A DNA stretch of 64,000 nt from Paracoccus aminovorans (GTDB lineage Bacteria > Pseudomonadota > Alphaproteobacteria > Rhodobacterales > Rhodobacteraceae), in NCBI RefSeq assembly GCF_001546115.1, contig NZ_KQ955210.1, positions 276,955 through 340,954 of the forward strand, given 5' to 3'. The notes below the pieces were generated by a model, which was not told where the DNA came from, did no database searches, and saw only the letters and a program-made list of their open reading frames with translations. A program made the translations under genes and the position numbers. Every line of letters starts with the position of its first letter. The first letter of the stretch is position 1. This document shows, in pieces, positions 1 through 10,856 of the stretch.

Positions 1-535
1 GCCCTATGGCGCCGGCCGCATCACCCTGCGCGAGGGCGCGCGGCTGTTCTTTGCCGGGCAGGAACCGGACCTGCCCGACCGGCTGACGCTGAAGGCGCTC
101 TTGACCTATCCCGACCACCCCGAGCAGCAGACCGACATCGCCGCGGCCTCGGTCCTGTCGCTGGTCGGCCTGGGCGAATTCATCGCCTGTCTGGAGGACG
201 AGCTTTACCAGGGCAAGAACTGGCGCAACGTGCTCTCGGGCGGGCAGAAGCAGCGGCTGGTGCTGGCGCGCATCCTGCTGGCCAAGCCCGACGTCCTGCT
301 CTTGGACGAGGCGACGGCGGCGCTGGATGCGGGGGCGGCGATCGACTTTCACCTGACGCTTGCCCTCTATCTGCCCGATGCGGCGGTGCTGTCGGTGCTG
401 CATGGCGATAGCCTGCCCTATGGCCCGGACGGCGCGCCCTTCTATGGCTCGGTGCTGGAGATCCGCAACGGCCAGGGCCGCTTGTCGCCCGTCGATCCGC
501 TGGATTACGATCTGGCCCGACACGCCGCCGAATGA
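1..535 (+). CDS. ABC transporter, C-terminal ATPase part (SbmA/YddA-like), 5' end outside window
   Basis: Only the nucleotide-binding end is in the window; the open frame runs from base 2. The signature LSGGQKQR is followed by the Walker B and D-loop [12 protein letters not shown], and before these comes a segment of the form [10 protein letters not shown]...LLTYPD. That segment resembles the Q-loop region of transporters combining an ABC_membrane_2 (SbmA/BacA-type) domain with an ATPase, which move peptides or cobalamin-like compounds across the inner membrane. The substrate cannot be told from this fragment. A GH3 glucosidase starts 22 bases after the stop and is probably co-transcribed, so a saccharide-related role is possible but unproven. 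Confidence 0.75.
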   Translation, partial: PYGAGRITLREGARLFFAGQEPDLPDRLTLKALLTYPDHPEQQTDIAAASVLSLVGLGEFIACLEDELYQGKNWRNVLSGGQKQRLVLARILLAKPDVLLLDEATAALDAGAAIDFHLTLALYLPDAAVLSVLHGDSLPYGPDGAPFYGSVLEIRNGQGRLSPVDPLDYDLARHAAE

Positions 536-556
536 CGGCAGGGTAACGGGGGACGC

Positions 557-2794
557 ATGGGACAGGGGGCTGCCGTCGACCGGCTGATGGCCGGGATGAC
601 GCTGAAGGAAAAGATCGGCCAGCTGAACCTCTTGCCGGCCGGGCAGGGGCTGGTGACCGGGGCGCAGGCCCCGACCACGCTGTCGCAGCGGCTGGACGCG
701 GGGCAGGTCGGCGCGATCTTCGGCACCAAGTCGCTGGCCTCGGCCCGGGCGATGCAGGAGCGCGCGCTGGCGGGCTCGCGCCTGGGCATCCCGCTGTTCT
801 TTGCCGAGGATGTGATCCACGGCCATCGCACGGTCTTTCCGCTGAATATCGCGCTGGCCTGCAGCTGGGACATGGCGCTGATCGAGGCAACCTCGGCCCA
901 TGCCGCGGCCGAGGCCACCGCCGAAGGGCTGCACCAGGTCTATGCGCCGATGCTGGACATCAGCCGCGATCCGCGCTGGGGCCGGGTGGCCGAGGGGCCG
1001 GGCGAGGATCCGCTGCTGGCCTCGCGCATCGCCGCTGCCGCGACGCAGGGTTTCCAGGGCGCGGGGCTTGGCACGCCGGAGCGGGTCGCCGCCTGCCTGA
1101 AGCATTTCGTGGCTTACGGCGCGCCGCAAAGCGGCCGCGATTACGACAATGTGTCGATGGCCTGGGAGGATCTGATCGAGACCTATCTGCCGCCCTTTGC
1201 CGCCGGGATCGAGGCGGGCGCGGCCAGCGTCATGGTCGCCTTCAACGCGGTGAACCGCCTGCCGATGCACGCCAACGCGCCGCTGGTCGAGGGCTGGCTG
1301 CGCGGGTGCCAGGGCTTCGACGGGCTGGTCGTCTCGGACTATACCGGCGTCAAGGAACTGGTCGCGCATGGGCTTGGTCCGGCGCCGGTCGCGGTGGCGC
1401 GCGCGCTGCATGCCGGCATCGACATGGACATGGTGGGCGAGGATTATCTGAACGAATTGCCGGCGCTGGCGACCGAGGGGCTGGCGGCGCGCACGGCCGG
1501 GCTGGCGATGTCACCGGCCGCTGTCCGTCGCTTGATCGACCGCGCCTGCCGCCGGGTGCTGACCTTCAAGGCGCGGCTGGGGCTGCTGGACGATCCGTTC
1601 CGGGGCATGGCGGGCAAGGCGCCTGCGCGCGCCGAGGGCCGGGCCTTGGCGCGCAAGGCGGCGGCGCAATCGGCGGTGCTGCTCAAGAACGACGGGCTGT
1701 TGCCGCTGGCGCCGGGCAGCCGGATGGCGCTGATCGGGCCCTTCGCGGCGGATCGCGCGAACATGCTGGGCACCTGGGCGGTCTCGGGCCGGGCCGAGGA
1801 CGTGGTGCCGCTGGACCGGGCCATCGCCGCGTTGACCGGACAGGCGCCGACCGTCTGCTGGGGCGCGAATATCGTCGACGAGCCCTGGCTCGAGGCGCGT
1901 CTGAACTGCCACGGCACCACCGTGACCCGCGACCCGCGCGAGGAATCCGCGCTGCTGGCCGAGGCGGTCGCGGCGGCGCTGGCCGCCGACGTGGTGGTGG
2001 CGGCGGTGGGCGAGGCCAAGGAGCACGCGGGCGAGTCCTCCTCGCGTCTGGCGGTGGACCTGCCCGCACCGCAACGCCGGCTGATCGCGGCGCTGGCCGG
2101 GACCGGCAAGCCGCTGCTGGTCGTGGTCTTTGCCGGCCGGCCGCTGGCCCTGGGCGAGGCCGCGACCCAGGCCGATGCGCTGCTCTATGCCTGGCACGGC
2201 GGCGTTGCGGGCCCCGAGGGCGTGGCCGACCTGATCTTCGGCGCGGCCGAGCCCTCGGGCCGGTTGGCGGTCACGCTGCCCGCGCATCCGGGCGAGGTGC
2301 CGCTGACCTATGCCTGCGACACCACCGGCCGGCCCTGGCCCGGCCGTTTCGGCAAGTTCCTGACCGGCTGGCTCGACATGCCCGACGACGCGCCGCGCTT
2401 TCCCTTCGGCTTTGGCCTGGGCTACAGCGCCGTGCGCTATGGCCGCCCGATCCTCTGCCGCCACGCGGCCCATGCCGATGAGACCGTCACCCTGCTTCTG
2501 GGGATCGAGAACACCGGCAACCGCCCGGCGCTGGAAACCGTGCAGCTTTACGCCAGCGACCCGGTCGCCCGCGTCACCCGCCCCGGCCGCAAGCTGATCG
2601 ACTTCCAGCAAGTCGCGCTGGCCCCGGGCGAGGCCCGCGAGGTCCGCTTCGCCGTCACCGCCGACCAGTTCCGCTATCCTATGGCGCCGACGCTCGAGAC
2701 GGTGGAATGGGTCCGCGACCCCGGCATGGTCGGGCTGCATGTCGGCCCGAACAGCCGCGACACGCAAGAGGTGGCACTGACATGGCTCGACTGA
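557..2794 (+). CDS. Glycoside hydrolase family 3 beta-glucosidase
   Basis: A 745-residue protein with the full GH3 layout. The N-terminal barrel carries KHFVAYG and the nucleophile motif VVSDYTG (Asp261). The second alpha/beta domain contains VGEAKEHAGESSSR, the region that supplies the acid/base residue in BglX-like enzymes. The C-terminal fibronectin-III-like domain follows. It should release terminal glucose from beta-glucosides. No signal peptide is evident, so it is probably cytoplasmic. The start has a GGGGGAC purine run just upstream. Its end overlaps the next gene, a GH144-like endoglucanase, by 13 bases, which suggests the two act in sequence on one beta-glucan. Confidence 0.9.
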   Translation: MGQGAAVDRLMAGMTLKEKIGQLNLLPAGQGLVTGAQAPTTLSQRLDAGQVGAIFGTKSLASARAMQERALAGSRLGIPLFFAEDVIHGHRTVFPLNIALACSWDMALIEATSAHAAAEATAEGLHQVYAPMLDISRDPRWGRVAEGPGEDPLLASRIAAAATQGFQGAGLGTPERVAACLKHFVAYGAPQSGRDYDNVSMAWEDLIETYLPPFAAGIEAGAASVMVAFNAVNRLPMHANAPLVEGWLRGCQGFDGLVVSDYTGVKELVAHGLGPAPVAVARALHAGIDMDMVGEDYLNELPALATEGLAARTAGLAMSPAAVRRLIDRACRRVLTFKARLGLLDDPFRGMAGKAPARAEGRALARKAAAQSAVLLKNDGLLPLAPGSRMALIGPFAADRANMLGTWAVSGRAEDVVPLDRAIAALTGQAPTVCWGANIVDEPWLEARLNCHGTTVTRDPREESALLAEAVAAALAADVVVAAVGEAKEHAGESSSRLAVDLPAPQRRLIAALAGTGKPLLVVVFAGRPLALGEAATQADALLYAWHGGVAGPEGVADLIFGAAEPSGRLAVTLPAHPGEVPLTYACDTTGRPWPGRFGKFLTGWLDMPDDAPRFPFGFGLGYSAVRYGRPILCRHAAHADETVTLLLGIENTGNRPALETVQLYASDPVARVTRPGRKLIDFQQVALAPGEAREVRFAVTADQFRYPMAPTLETVEWVRDPGMVGLHVGPNSRDTQEVALTWLD

Positions 2795-4029
2795 CCGGCC
2801 TCGACGATGCCGCGCTGCGCGACCGCGTGGCCCAGGCCACGGCGCTGTATTTCCTCGACTGGAGCCATCCGGTCAGCGGCATGGCGCGCGAGCGCAGCGC
2901 CGGCGCCTTCGGCTATGACATGGAGCAGACCTGCTGCACCGGCGGCACCGGCTTCGGCCTGCTCGCGCAGATCGTCGCGGCCGAGCGCGGCTGGCGTCCG
3001 CGGCGCGAGATCCTCGACCGCGTCGAGCGGCTGGTCGGCTTTCTGGAAGGGGCCGACCGCTTCGACGGCGTCTTCCCGCATTTCCTGCATGGCCGCACCG
3101 GCCGCGTGCTGCCCTTCATGGCCGGCGACGACGGCGGCGACCTGGTCGAGACCGCCTTCCTGATGCTGGGCCTGCTGGGCGCCGGGGCCTATTTCCGCGA
3201 AGCGCCGGAACTGGCCGCCCGCATCCAGGCGCTCTACGACGCGGTGAACTGGGCGGCGCATCTGCGCGAGGATGGCGCGGTCATGTGGCACCGTCAGCCC
3301 GACCGGCCCTGGCCCGCCAGTGCCCTGCCGATCCGCGGCTGGAACGAGGCGATGCCGGTCTTCGTCCTCGGCGCCGGCTCGGCCACGCATCCGATCCCGG
3401 CGCGCTCCTATCACGACAGTTGGGCGCAGACGCCGACCTTCCTGAACGGGCGCGATTACGGCGGCGTGACCCTGCCCTTGGGGCCGGACTGGGGCGGGCC
3501 GCTGTTCCTGTCGCAATATCCCTTCCTGGGCATCGACCCGCGCGGGTTGCGCGACGCCTATGCCGATTACGGCCAGCAGGCCCGGGCGCATGCGCTGGTC
3601 AACCGCGCGCATTGCCTGGCGAACCCGCAGGGCTGGGCGGGCTATGGCGAGAGCCTGTGGGGCCTGACCGCCAGCGACGACCCCTCGGGCTATGTCGCGC
3701 ATTCGCCGGTCGAGGATACCGGGACGATCACCCCCACCGCCGCGCTGGCCTCGTTTCCCTTTGTCCCGGAGGAGGCGATGCCGGTGCTGCGTCACATGCA
3801 CGATGACTGGGGCGGCCGGATCTGGGGCGAGGCCGGTTTCGTCGATGCCTTCTGCCCGGCCCGCGACTGGGTGGCCGAGAGCCGGCTGGCGATCGACCAG
3901 GCGCCGATCGTGATCGGGCTGGAAAACCACCGCTCGGGGCTGATCTGGCGGCTGGTCTCGGGCCGGGCCGAGGTGCAGCGGGGCCTGCGCGCCTTGGGCT
4001 TTTCGGCGCCCTATCTCGCCATGGCCTGA
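2782..4029 (+). CDS. GH144-like (glycoamylase-like domain) glucanase
   Basis: 415 residues from an ATG with AAGAGG upstream; a longer in-frame start would lie deep inside the GH3 gene. The sequence has the hallmarks of the glycoamylase-like domain (PF10091/GH144): ALYFLDW near the start, WNEAMPVFVLG-GSATHPIP in the middle, then AGYGESLWGLTASD and IDQAPIVIGLENHRSG. Characterised GH144 proteins are endo-beta-1,2-glucanases. With the overlapping GH3 beta-glucosidase, a plausible pathway cuts beta-1,2-glucan to sophoro-oligosaccharides and then glucose. No signal peptide is seen. The 3' end converges with, and overlaps by 19 bases, the GH15-like gene on the other strand. Family assignment is confident; substrate is inferred. 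Confidence 0.8.
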   Translation: MARLTGLDDAALRDRVAQATALYFLDWSHPVSGMARERSAGAFGYDMEQTCCTGGTGFGLLAQIVAAERGWRPRREILDRVERLVGFLEGADRFDGVFPHFLHGRTGRVLPFMAGDDGGDLVETAFLMLGLLGAGAYFREAPELAARIQALYDAVNWAAHLREDGAVMWHRQPDRPWPASALPIRGWNEAMPVFVLGAGSATHPIPARSYHDSWAQTPTFLNGRDYGGVTLPLGPDWGGPLFLSQYPFLGIDPRGLRDAYADYGQQARAHALVNRAHCLANPQGWAGYGESLWGLTASDDPSGYVAHSPVEDTGTITPTAALASFPFVPEEAMPVLRHMHDDWGGRIWGEAGFVDAFCPARDWVAESRLAIDQAPIVIGLENHRSGLIWRLVSGRAEVQRGLRALGFSAPYLAMA

Positions 4030-5273
4030 AGCGCGGTCTCGCGCGCGGCAGCGGCTTCCAGGAAGGCCGCTGCCGACCAGGTCAGGTCCAGGCAGCCGGT
4101 CGGGGCGCCGGTCCGGCGGTCGAATTGCTCGGGCAGCGGGCCGGGGATGGGCGCGACGGATTGGATCAGCGCGAGCCAGCCTTCGGCCTTGGCGAAGGCC
4201 TCGGTGTCGCCGGTCAGCGCTGCGATGCGGTAATGCAGCTCGGCAAAGCCCAGCGTGGTCGGATACCAGGGGTTGCCGTCGAAATAGACATCGCGGGCAA
4301 AGCGGCCGATGGCCAGCGGGTTGCGGCCCCGGTTGATCGGATAGAGCTCGGCAAAGACCGCCTCCAGCCCCGCCACGGTCGCGCGGCTGCGCGGCGCGGT
4401 CAGGGCAAAGGGGCCGGCGCTGCGCCGGGCGTGCAGGATGGCAAGGCAGGTCGCGGCGTCGAGCCAACCCGGCGCGGCCTCGATGCTGTCGCGCCAGCCG
4501 CCCGAGACCGGGTCGGCCGCCTGGTCGATCAGCGCGGCCAGCCGGGCGGCCTCGGCGCTTTGGCCGGCCCGGTCCAGCGCGTCCCATTGCACGATCAGGG
4601 TGAATGTGCTGCGGCGGGGCGGCGCCTCCTCCCACGGGCCGATGCAGGGGCGGCCGGCGACGCGCGCGAGATGCGCGAGATCGCGGGCGATCAGGGCGCG
4701 GGCGGCGGCGCTGTCGGCCTGGGGCACGGCGTCCAGCACCGCCATCAGGCTGGATGCGCGCAGGGCGGGGCCGTCGTCCTGCGGCCGGCTCCATTGCTCC
4801 AGGTCCGGGCTGCCGTCGGGGCCGAAGCGGGGCTCCTCGAGCCAGGCCGTGCCGGACAGCGCCGCCAACTCGGCATCGGGGCGCAGGAATTTCTCCAGCC
4901 CCGGCCGGATGGTGGCGCGCAGCGGGTTCATCGGCGGTCCCTGCCGCGTGGGGTCCGACAGCGTCAGCGAGAAGCTGACGAAATCCGCGATGAAACGCAG
5001 CCAGAAATCGCGCGCCTGCGGATCGGCCATCATGGCCAGCGGCACGGCACGCAAGACGATGGCGGAATCGCGGATCCAGTGGTGGAAGTAATCCGGCTCG
5101 GGATCCCAGCTGGCCATGCGGGGCGAGGCCAGCACCGACCCTGGCGCCGGCCGCACCGCGCCGCCGAAGCCCTCGCGCCGCCGGACCAGATGCGTGGCCG
5201 AGCAGGCCCCCCGCATCGCTTGGGCCGAGGCCAGCCGCTGCGCCGCGATCCAGCCCGGATCGGGGGCGGCCAT
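4011..5273 (-). CDS. GH15-family glucoamylase-like protein
   Basis: 420 residues from the ATG at 5273, one base after the stop of the alpha/beta hydrolase gene. GH15 landmarks in order: DYFHHWIRDSAI, EEPRFGPDGS, WSRPQDDGPALRASS, the segment IGRFARDVYFDGNPWYPTT, and LTWSAAAFLEA near the C terminus. Members release glucose from alpha-glucans or short glucosides. No signal peptide is evident, so a cytoplasmic role is likely. It is transcribed with the upstream alpha/beta hydrolase and converges on the GH144-like gene. The preference for alpha or other linkages cannot be read from sequence alone. Confidence 0.82.
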   Translation of the reverse strand: MAAPDPGWIAAQRLASAQAMRGACSATHLVRRREGFGGAVRPAPGSVLASPRMASWDPEPDYFHHWIRDSAIVLRAVPLAMMADPQARDFWLRFIADFVSFSLTLSDPTRQGPPMNPLRATIRPGLEKFLRPDAELAALSGTAWLEEPRFGPDGSPDLEQWSRPQDDGPALRASSLMAVLDAVPQADSAAARALIARDLAHLARVAGRPCIGPWEEAPPRRSTFTLIVQWDALDRAGQSAEAARLAALIDQAADPVSGGWRDSIEAAPGWLDAATCLAILHARRSAGPFALTAPRSRATVAGLEAVFAELYPINRGRNPLAIGRFARDVYFDGNPWYPTTLGFAELHYRIAALTGDTEAFAKAEGWLALIQSVAPIPGPLPEQFDRRTGAPTGCLDLTWSAAAFLEAAAARETALQAMAR

Positions 5274-5274
5274 G

Positions 5275-6018
5275 TCAGGCGCCAAGCGCGGCCAGCGCCG
5301 CCGCCAGCATCGATGCGCAGGCCGGCCCGGCCGGGCAATGATGCTGATCCGGCAGCGCCGCGAAGAAGCGCCCGTTCGGCGCGGCGGCGAAATAGGCGCG
5401 GGCATCGGCCAGCGGCACCAGCCCGTCGCAGGCGCCCGTCACCACCGCCAGCGGCGCCGTGACCCGGCGCAGCGCCGGCTCGGCATCGGCGGTCTGCATC
5501 TCGGTGAAATAGGCGGGCGCCTCGCGCCGCACCTCCTCGATGGCGGCGGGGCCCATCGCCTCGCGCGCGCGCATCAGCACCATCCCGGACATCGGCGGCG
5601 AAACCGCGAGGACATGGTGGATATCGGCCCTGTCGGCCGCCAGATGCGCCACGGCATAGCCGCCGATGCTGTGCCCGGCCAGCGCCAGCACCTGGCCCGG
5701 GGTCTGCGCGGCCAGCCAGTCGCGCACCCCCGCCGCCGCCCGGACATGGCGGGCAAAGCTGACCTCGGAGGCCGGCCCCGATCCGGGCGAGGCCGAGGAA
5801 TTCGGCAGCGCCGGCGCCGCGACGCGCCAGCCGCGCGCCAGATAGGCCAGCGCGATCTCGGCGATCTGCGGCTGGGCCGGCGCGCCATTGCGGCCATGCA
5901 GCAGCAGGACCGTGCCTCGCGCATTCTCGGGGCCGGCGATCAGCACGGGAAGGACGCCCTCGGCCGTCGGGGCCTGAAGGCAAAGGGCGGTGTCGGTCCA
6001 GGCGGGCATCGTGTCCAT
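5275..6018 (-). CDS. Alpha/beta hydrolase (dienelactone-hydrolase-like)
   Basis: About 247 residues starting MDTMPAW; the second Met (6009) is an equally good start. The fold is clear: VLLLHGRNG oxyanion region, GHSIGG nucleophile elbow (Ser), an Asp in VVTGACDGLVP, and a His in DQHHCPAG near the C terminus, giving a full catalytic triad. The substrate is unknown. It lies one base upstream of the GH15-like gene and is divergent from rnr, with about 85 bases between them for both promoters. An esterase that deacylates carbohydrates would fit the neighbourhood, but that is only inference. Confidence 0.7.
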   Translation of the reverse strand: MDTMPAWTDTALCLQAPTAEGVLPVLIAGPENARGTVLLLHGRNGAPAQPQIAEIALAYLARGWRVAAPALPNSSASPGSGPASEVSFARHVRAAAGVRDWLAAQTPGQVLALAGHSIGGYAVAHLAADRADIHHVLAVSPPMSGMVLMRAREAMGPAAIEEVRREAPAYFTEMQTADAEPALRRVTAPLAVVTGACDGLVPLADARAYFAAAPNGRFFAALPDQHHCPAGPACASMLAAALAALGA

Positions 6019-6102
6019 GCCCCGATTCCTAGCCCAGCGGCCGCGCCGCTCCAACAGCTTTTGCCCCTGCCGCAGGGCGTGAGGCCGTGCTAGCGTGGTG
6101 TC

Positions 6103-8364
6103 ATGGCACAGCTACCTTCCCGAACCGAAATTCTCGACTGGGTCAACGCCCATCCCGACGCCACCGCCAAGCGCGACATCGCCAAGGCCTTCGGCATCAA
6201 GGGCGCGGCCCGCATCGAGCTGAAGCGCATCCTGAAAGAGCTTGAAGCCGAGGGGCTGCTGGAGCGCCGCCGCCGGCATTACCGCGATGCGGAACGGCTG
6301 CCGCCGGTCACGGTGCTGCAACTGCTGCCGCCCGACAAGGACGGCGACATCTTCGCCAAGCCGATGGAATGGCAGGGCGAAGGTCCGGTGCCGCGCATCC
6401 TTTATGCCGCGCTGAAATCCGACCCGGCGCTGGCCCCCGGCGACCGCATCCTGGCCCGGCTGATCGAGACCAGGGGCGAGGATCACGACTACCAGGCCCG
6501 GCTGATCCGCCGCATCGGCACGGTCAGCCACAAGATCGTCGGCATCTACCGCGCCAGCTCCGGCGGCCCCGAGGCCGGCGGCCGCATCCTGCCGATCGAC
6601 AAGGGCAATGACAAGGAATGGGTCGTCCCGGCGCGCGAAGTGCATGGCGCCCAAAGCGGCGAGCTGGTCGAGGCCGAGCAGACCGGCCCGCGCGGCCGCC
6701 TGGGCCTGCCGATGGCGCGGATCACCGAGCGGCTGGGCGACCCCTCGGCGCCGCGCGCCGTCAGCCTGATCGCCATCCACCAGCACGGCATCCCCGACGA
6801 TTTTCCCGACGTGGTCATGGCCGAGGCCGATGCCGCGAGGCCCGCGACCATGAAGGGCCGCGAGGATCTGCGCCAACTGCCGCTCATCACCATCGACCCC
6901 TCGGACGCCCGCGACCGCGACGATGCCGTGGCGGCCGAGATCCGCGAGGACGGCGGCGCCGACATCTGGGTCGCCATCGCCGACGTGGCGCATTACGTCA
7001 CCCCGGGCTCGGCCCTGGACCGCGAGGCGCGGAAGCGCGGCAACTCGACCTATTTCCCCGACCGGGTGGTGCCGATGCTGCCCGACATCCTGTCGGGCGA
7101 TCTCTGTTCGCTGCACGAGGGCGTGGACCGGCCGGTGATCGCCGTCCGCATGCGGCTGGACGCGCAGGGCAACAAGGTTTCGCACAGCTTCCACCGCGCC
7201 ATGATGCATTCCGCTGCGAGCCTGAGCTACGAGCAGGCCCAGGCGGCCGCCGACGGCAACCCGGACGCGGTCACGGCGCCGCTGCTGGATGCGGCGATCC
7301 GGCCCCTGTGGCATGCCTATGGCCTGCTGAAAACCGCCCGCGCCCGGCGCCAGCCGCTGGAACTGGATCTGCCCGAGCGCAAGATCGTGCTGACCCCGGA
7401 CGGAAGGGTGAAGTCGGTCAATTTCCGCGACCGCTTCGACGCGCACCGGCTGATCGAGGAATTCATGGTGCTGGCCAATGTCGCCGCCGCCGAGGAACTG
7501 GAACGCCTGCGCCGCCCGCTGCTCTATCGCGTGCACGAGGAGCCGACGGTGGAAAAGCTCGACGCGCTGCGCGAGGTGGCCGCGGCCTCGGGCTTCACCC
7601 TGGCCAAGGGCCAGGTGCTGCAGACCCGGCACCTGAACCGGCTTCTGGAACAGGCCCAGGGCTCGGATTTCGACGAGCTGATCAACATGACCGCGCTGCG
7701 CTCGATGCAGCAGGCCTATTACCACCCGGAGAACCTGGGCCATTTCGGGCTGGCGCTGCGCAGCTACGCGCATTTCACCTCGCCGATCCGGCGCTATTCC
7801 GACCTGATCGTGCATCGCGCGCTGATCCTTGGACACAAATGGGGCAAGGACGGTCTGTCGGAGGGGGACATCGAGAACCTGTCCGAGACCGCGCAGCAGA
7901 TCTCGGAAACCGAGCGCCGCTCGATGGCGGCCGAGCGCGACACCACCGACCGCTATCTTGCCGCCTATCTCGCCGACCGGGTCGGGGCCGAGTTCTCGGG
8001 CCGCATCTCGGGCGTGCAGAAATTCGGCGCCTTCGTGCGGCTGGACGAGACCGGGGCCGACGGGCTGATCCCGATCCGCGAGATCGGCCGCGAATATTTC
8101 CACTACGACCCGGATGCGCAGATCCTGATGGGCGCCGAAACCGGGCTGGAAATCGGCATCGGCCAGCGCGTCACCGTCCGCCTGTCCGAGGCGGTGCCGC
8201 TGACCGGCGGGCTGCTGCTGGAGCTGCTCGAGGTCGAGGGCCGGCCGCTGCCGCCGGGCTCGGGCCAGCGCGGCAAGGGCAAGGGCCCGATGCGCAAGCG
8301 TGCCACCCAGGCCCGGCTGGCCGAGGTCAAGCGCGCCCAGAAGCGCCGCCGCATCCGGAAATAG
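6103..8364 (+). CDS. rnr: Ribonuclease R
   Basis: A 753-residue processive 3'-to-5' exoribonuclease of the RNB family, acting in decay of structured mRNA and rRNA and in tmRNA-linked quality control. Domains in order: an N-terminal winged helix, cold-shock domains, the RNB catalytic domain with TIDPSDARDRDDA at about residue 264 (metal-binding aspartates), and an S1 domain beginning near residue 625. A lysine/arginine-rich tail (KRAQKRRRIRK) ends the protein, as is usual for RNase R. A DUF2585 membrane gene starts four bases downstream. The tmRNA gene lies elsewhere in this window, at 41.2-41.6 kb. Confidence 0.95.
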   Translation: MAQLPSRTEILDWVNAHPDATAKRDIAKAFGIKGAARIELKRILKELEAEGLLERRRRHYRDAERLPPVTVLQLLPPDKDGDIFAKPMEWQGEGPVPRILYAALKSDPALAPGDRILARLIETRGEDHDYQARLIRRIGTVSHKIVGIYRASSGGPEAGGRILPIDKGNDKEWVVPAREVHGAQSGELVEAEQTGPRGRLGLPMARITERLGDPSAPRAVSLIAIHQHGIPDDFPDVVMAEADAARPATMKGREDLRQLPLITIDPSDARDRDDAVAAEIREDGGADIWVAIADVAHYVTPGSALDREARKRGNSTYFPDRVVPMLPDILSGDLCSLHEGVDRPVIAVRMRLDAQGNKVSHSFHRAMMHSAASLSYEQAQAAADGNPDAVTAPLLDAAIRPLWHAYGLLKTARARRQPLELDLPERKIVLTPDGRVKSVNFRDRFDAHRLIEEFMVLANVAAAEELERLRRPLLYRVHEEPTVEKLDALREVAAASGFTLAKGQVLQTRHLNRLLEQAQGSDFDELINMTALRSMQQAYYHPENLGHFGLALRSYAHFTSPIRRYSDLIVHRALILGHKWGKDGLSEGDIENLSETAQQISETERRSMAAERDTTDRYLAAYLADRVGAEFSGRISGVQKFGAFVRLDETGADGLIPIREIGREYFHYDPDAQILMGAETGLEIGIGQRVTVRLSEAVPLTGGLLLELLEVEGRPLPPGSGQRGKGKGPMRKRATQARLAEVKRAQKRRRIRK

Positions 8365-8367
8365 CCC

Positions 8368-8940
8368 ATGCCCGACAACCGGTTGCAGCGGCTGCTGCCC
8401 TATGTCCTGACGGCGCTGATCCTGGCGCTTGCCGCCGCATGGCTGCTGTGGATCGGCCGCGAGCCGATCTGCACCTGCGGCCATGTCAAGCTCTGGCACG
8501 GCAAGACCGTCAGCTCGGAAAACTCGCAGCACATTTCCGACTGGTATACGCCCTCGCACCTGATCCACGGCGTCCTGTTCTATGCCGCGCTGTGGCTTGT
8601 CGCCCGGCGCATGTCCTTCGGCTGGCGCCTGGCCATCGCCACGCTGGTCGAGTCGCTGTGGGAAATCGTCGAAAACTCCGATGCCATCATCGAGCGTTAC
8701 CGCGCCGTGACCATCTCGCTCGATTATTACGGCGACAGCGTGCTGAACTCGGTCAGCGACATCCTGGCGATGATTGTGGGCTTCGTCCTGGCCAGCCGCC
8801 TGCCGGTCTGGGCCTCGGTCGCCCTTGCCCTGGGGTTCGAGATCCTGACCACCTGGCTGATCCGCGACGGGCTTACGCTGAACGTGCTGATGCTGATCTG
8901 GCCGCTGCAAGCCGTGCGCGACTGGCAAGCCGCGCTATGA
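8368..8940 (+). CDS. UPF0314/DUF2585 membrane protein
   Basis: 190 residues, four bases after rnr and evidently in its operon. The N terminus is one hydrophobic helix, followed by [11 protein letters not shown] and the segment [19 protein letters not shown], which are the conserved parts of the UPF0314 family found in alphaproteobacteria. Two to three more membrane segments follow, one holding [11 protein letters not shown]. Family members have no established function. The conserved cysteine/histidine cluster could bind metal, but nothing here proves it. A strong hairpin terminator begins directly after the stop codon. Confidence 0.85.
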   Translation: MPDNRLQRLLPYVLTALILALAAAWLLWIGREPICTCGHVKLWHGKTVSSENSQHISDWYTPSHLIHGVLFYAALWLVARRMSFGWRLAIATLVESLWEIVENSDAIIERYRAVTISLDYYGDSVLNSVSDILAMIVGFVLASRLPVWASVALALGFEILTTWLIRDGLTLNVLMLIWPLQAVRDWQAAL

Positions 8941-8970
8941 AACACGGGCGGCCTCGCGACCGCCCGTGTT
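8941..8970 (+). terminator. Rho-independent terminator after the rnr operon
   Basis: A perfect 11-base-pair stem (8941-8951 with 8960-8970) and an 8-base loop starts directly after the UPF0314 stop codon. It is followed by TTTCTTTG. The opposing pckA gene ends 60 bases away, so it insulates two convergent units. Confidence 0.8.
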
Positions 8971-8971
8971 T

Positions 8972-9028
8972 CTTTGTTCCAGAAATACCCCGGGGGAGCC
9001 CCGCAGGGGCGGGGGCAGCGCCCCCATG
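8972..9028 (+). repeat. Intergenic repeat, long form
   Basis: This stretch carries the core CTTTG-N6-AAATACCCC followed by a GGGGGAGC...GCCCCC hairpin region. Almost the same layout occurs, inverted, at 18497-18560. Shorter versions of the core occur at 23830, 36243, 47885 and 54032. It sits between the convergent ends of the UPF0314 gene and pckA. Confidence 0.65.
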
Positions 9029-9030
9029 CC

Positions 9031-10629
<1,599 letters not shown>

Positions 10630-10856
10630 GACAGCTTGGCTCCTGCAAGATTCCGGGCCGACAACCGGCCGTTGCGCGTCCTATAACACGCCCTTTTCCC
10701 GGGGAAAGCGCACATATCGTCAGGTTTAGCGCTACCAGGATGGTTTATCGCTATCAGTCGCCCGGACATGGCTTTGCCGTCGGGATTTCGTCACAAAGAG
10801 CGGCAGCCTCAACCTTTGGGTGGAGCGATTCGAGGCCGTATCAAGGGGAGGTGACC
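10630..10856. other. Intergenic region between pckA and hprK
   Basis: 227 bases separating two divergent genes; it must hold both promoters. I see no open frame with coding character; the in-frame extension of hprK back to 10740 lacks homology and a ribosome site. A CTATAA-like sequence near 10681 could be part of the pckA promoter, but no convincing -35 partner was found. Confidence 0.4.

Noticed and set aside
6112..8928. A 938-codon minus-strand open frame
   Set aside because: It is antisense to rnr and the UPF0314 gene and has the composition of a GC-rich shadow frame. The same applies to long frames opposite the GH3, ade, ftsW-murG and parE genes.
10740..10856. Longer HprK with an N-terminal extension
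   Set aside because: The added 39 residues lack homology. The AAGGGGAG ribosome site belongs to the ATG at 10857.
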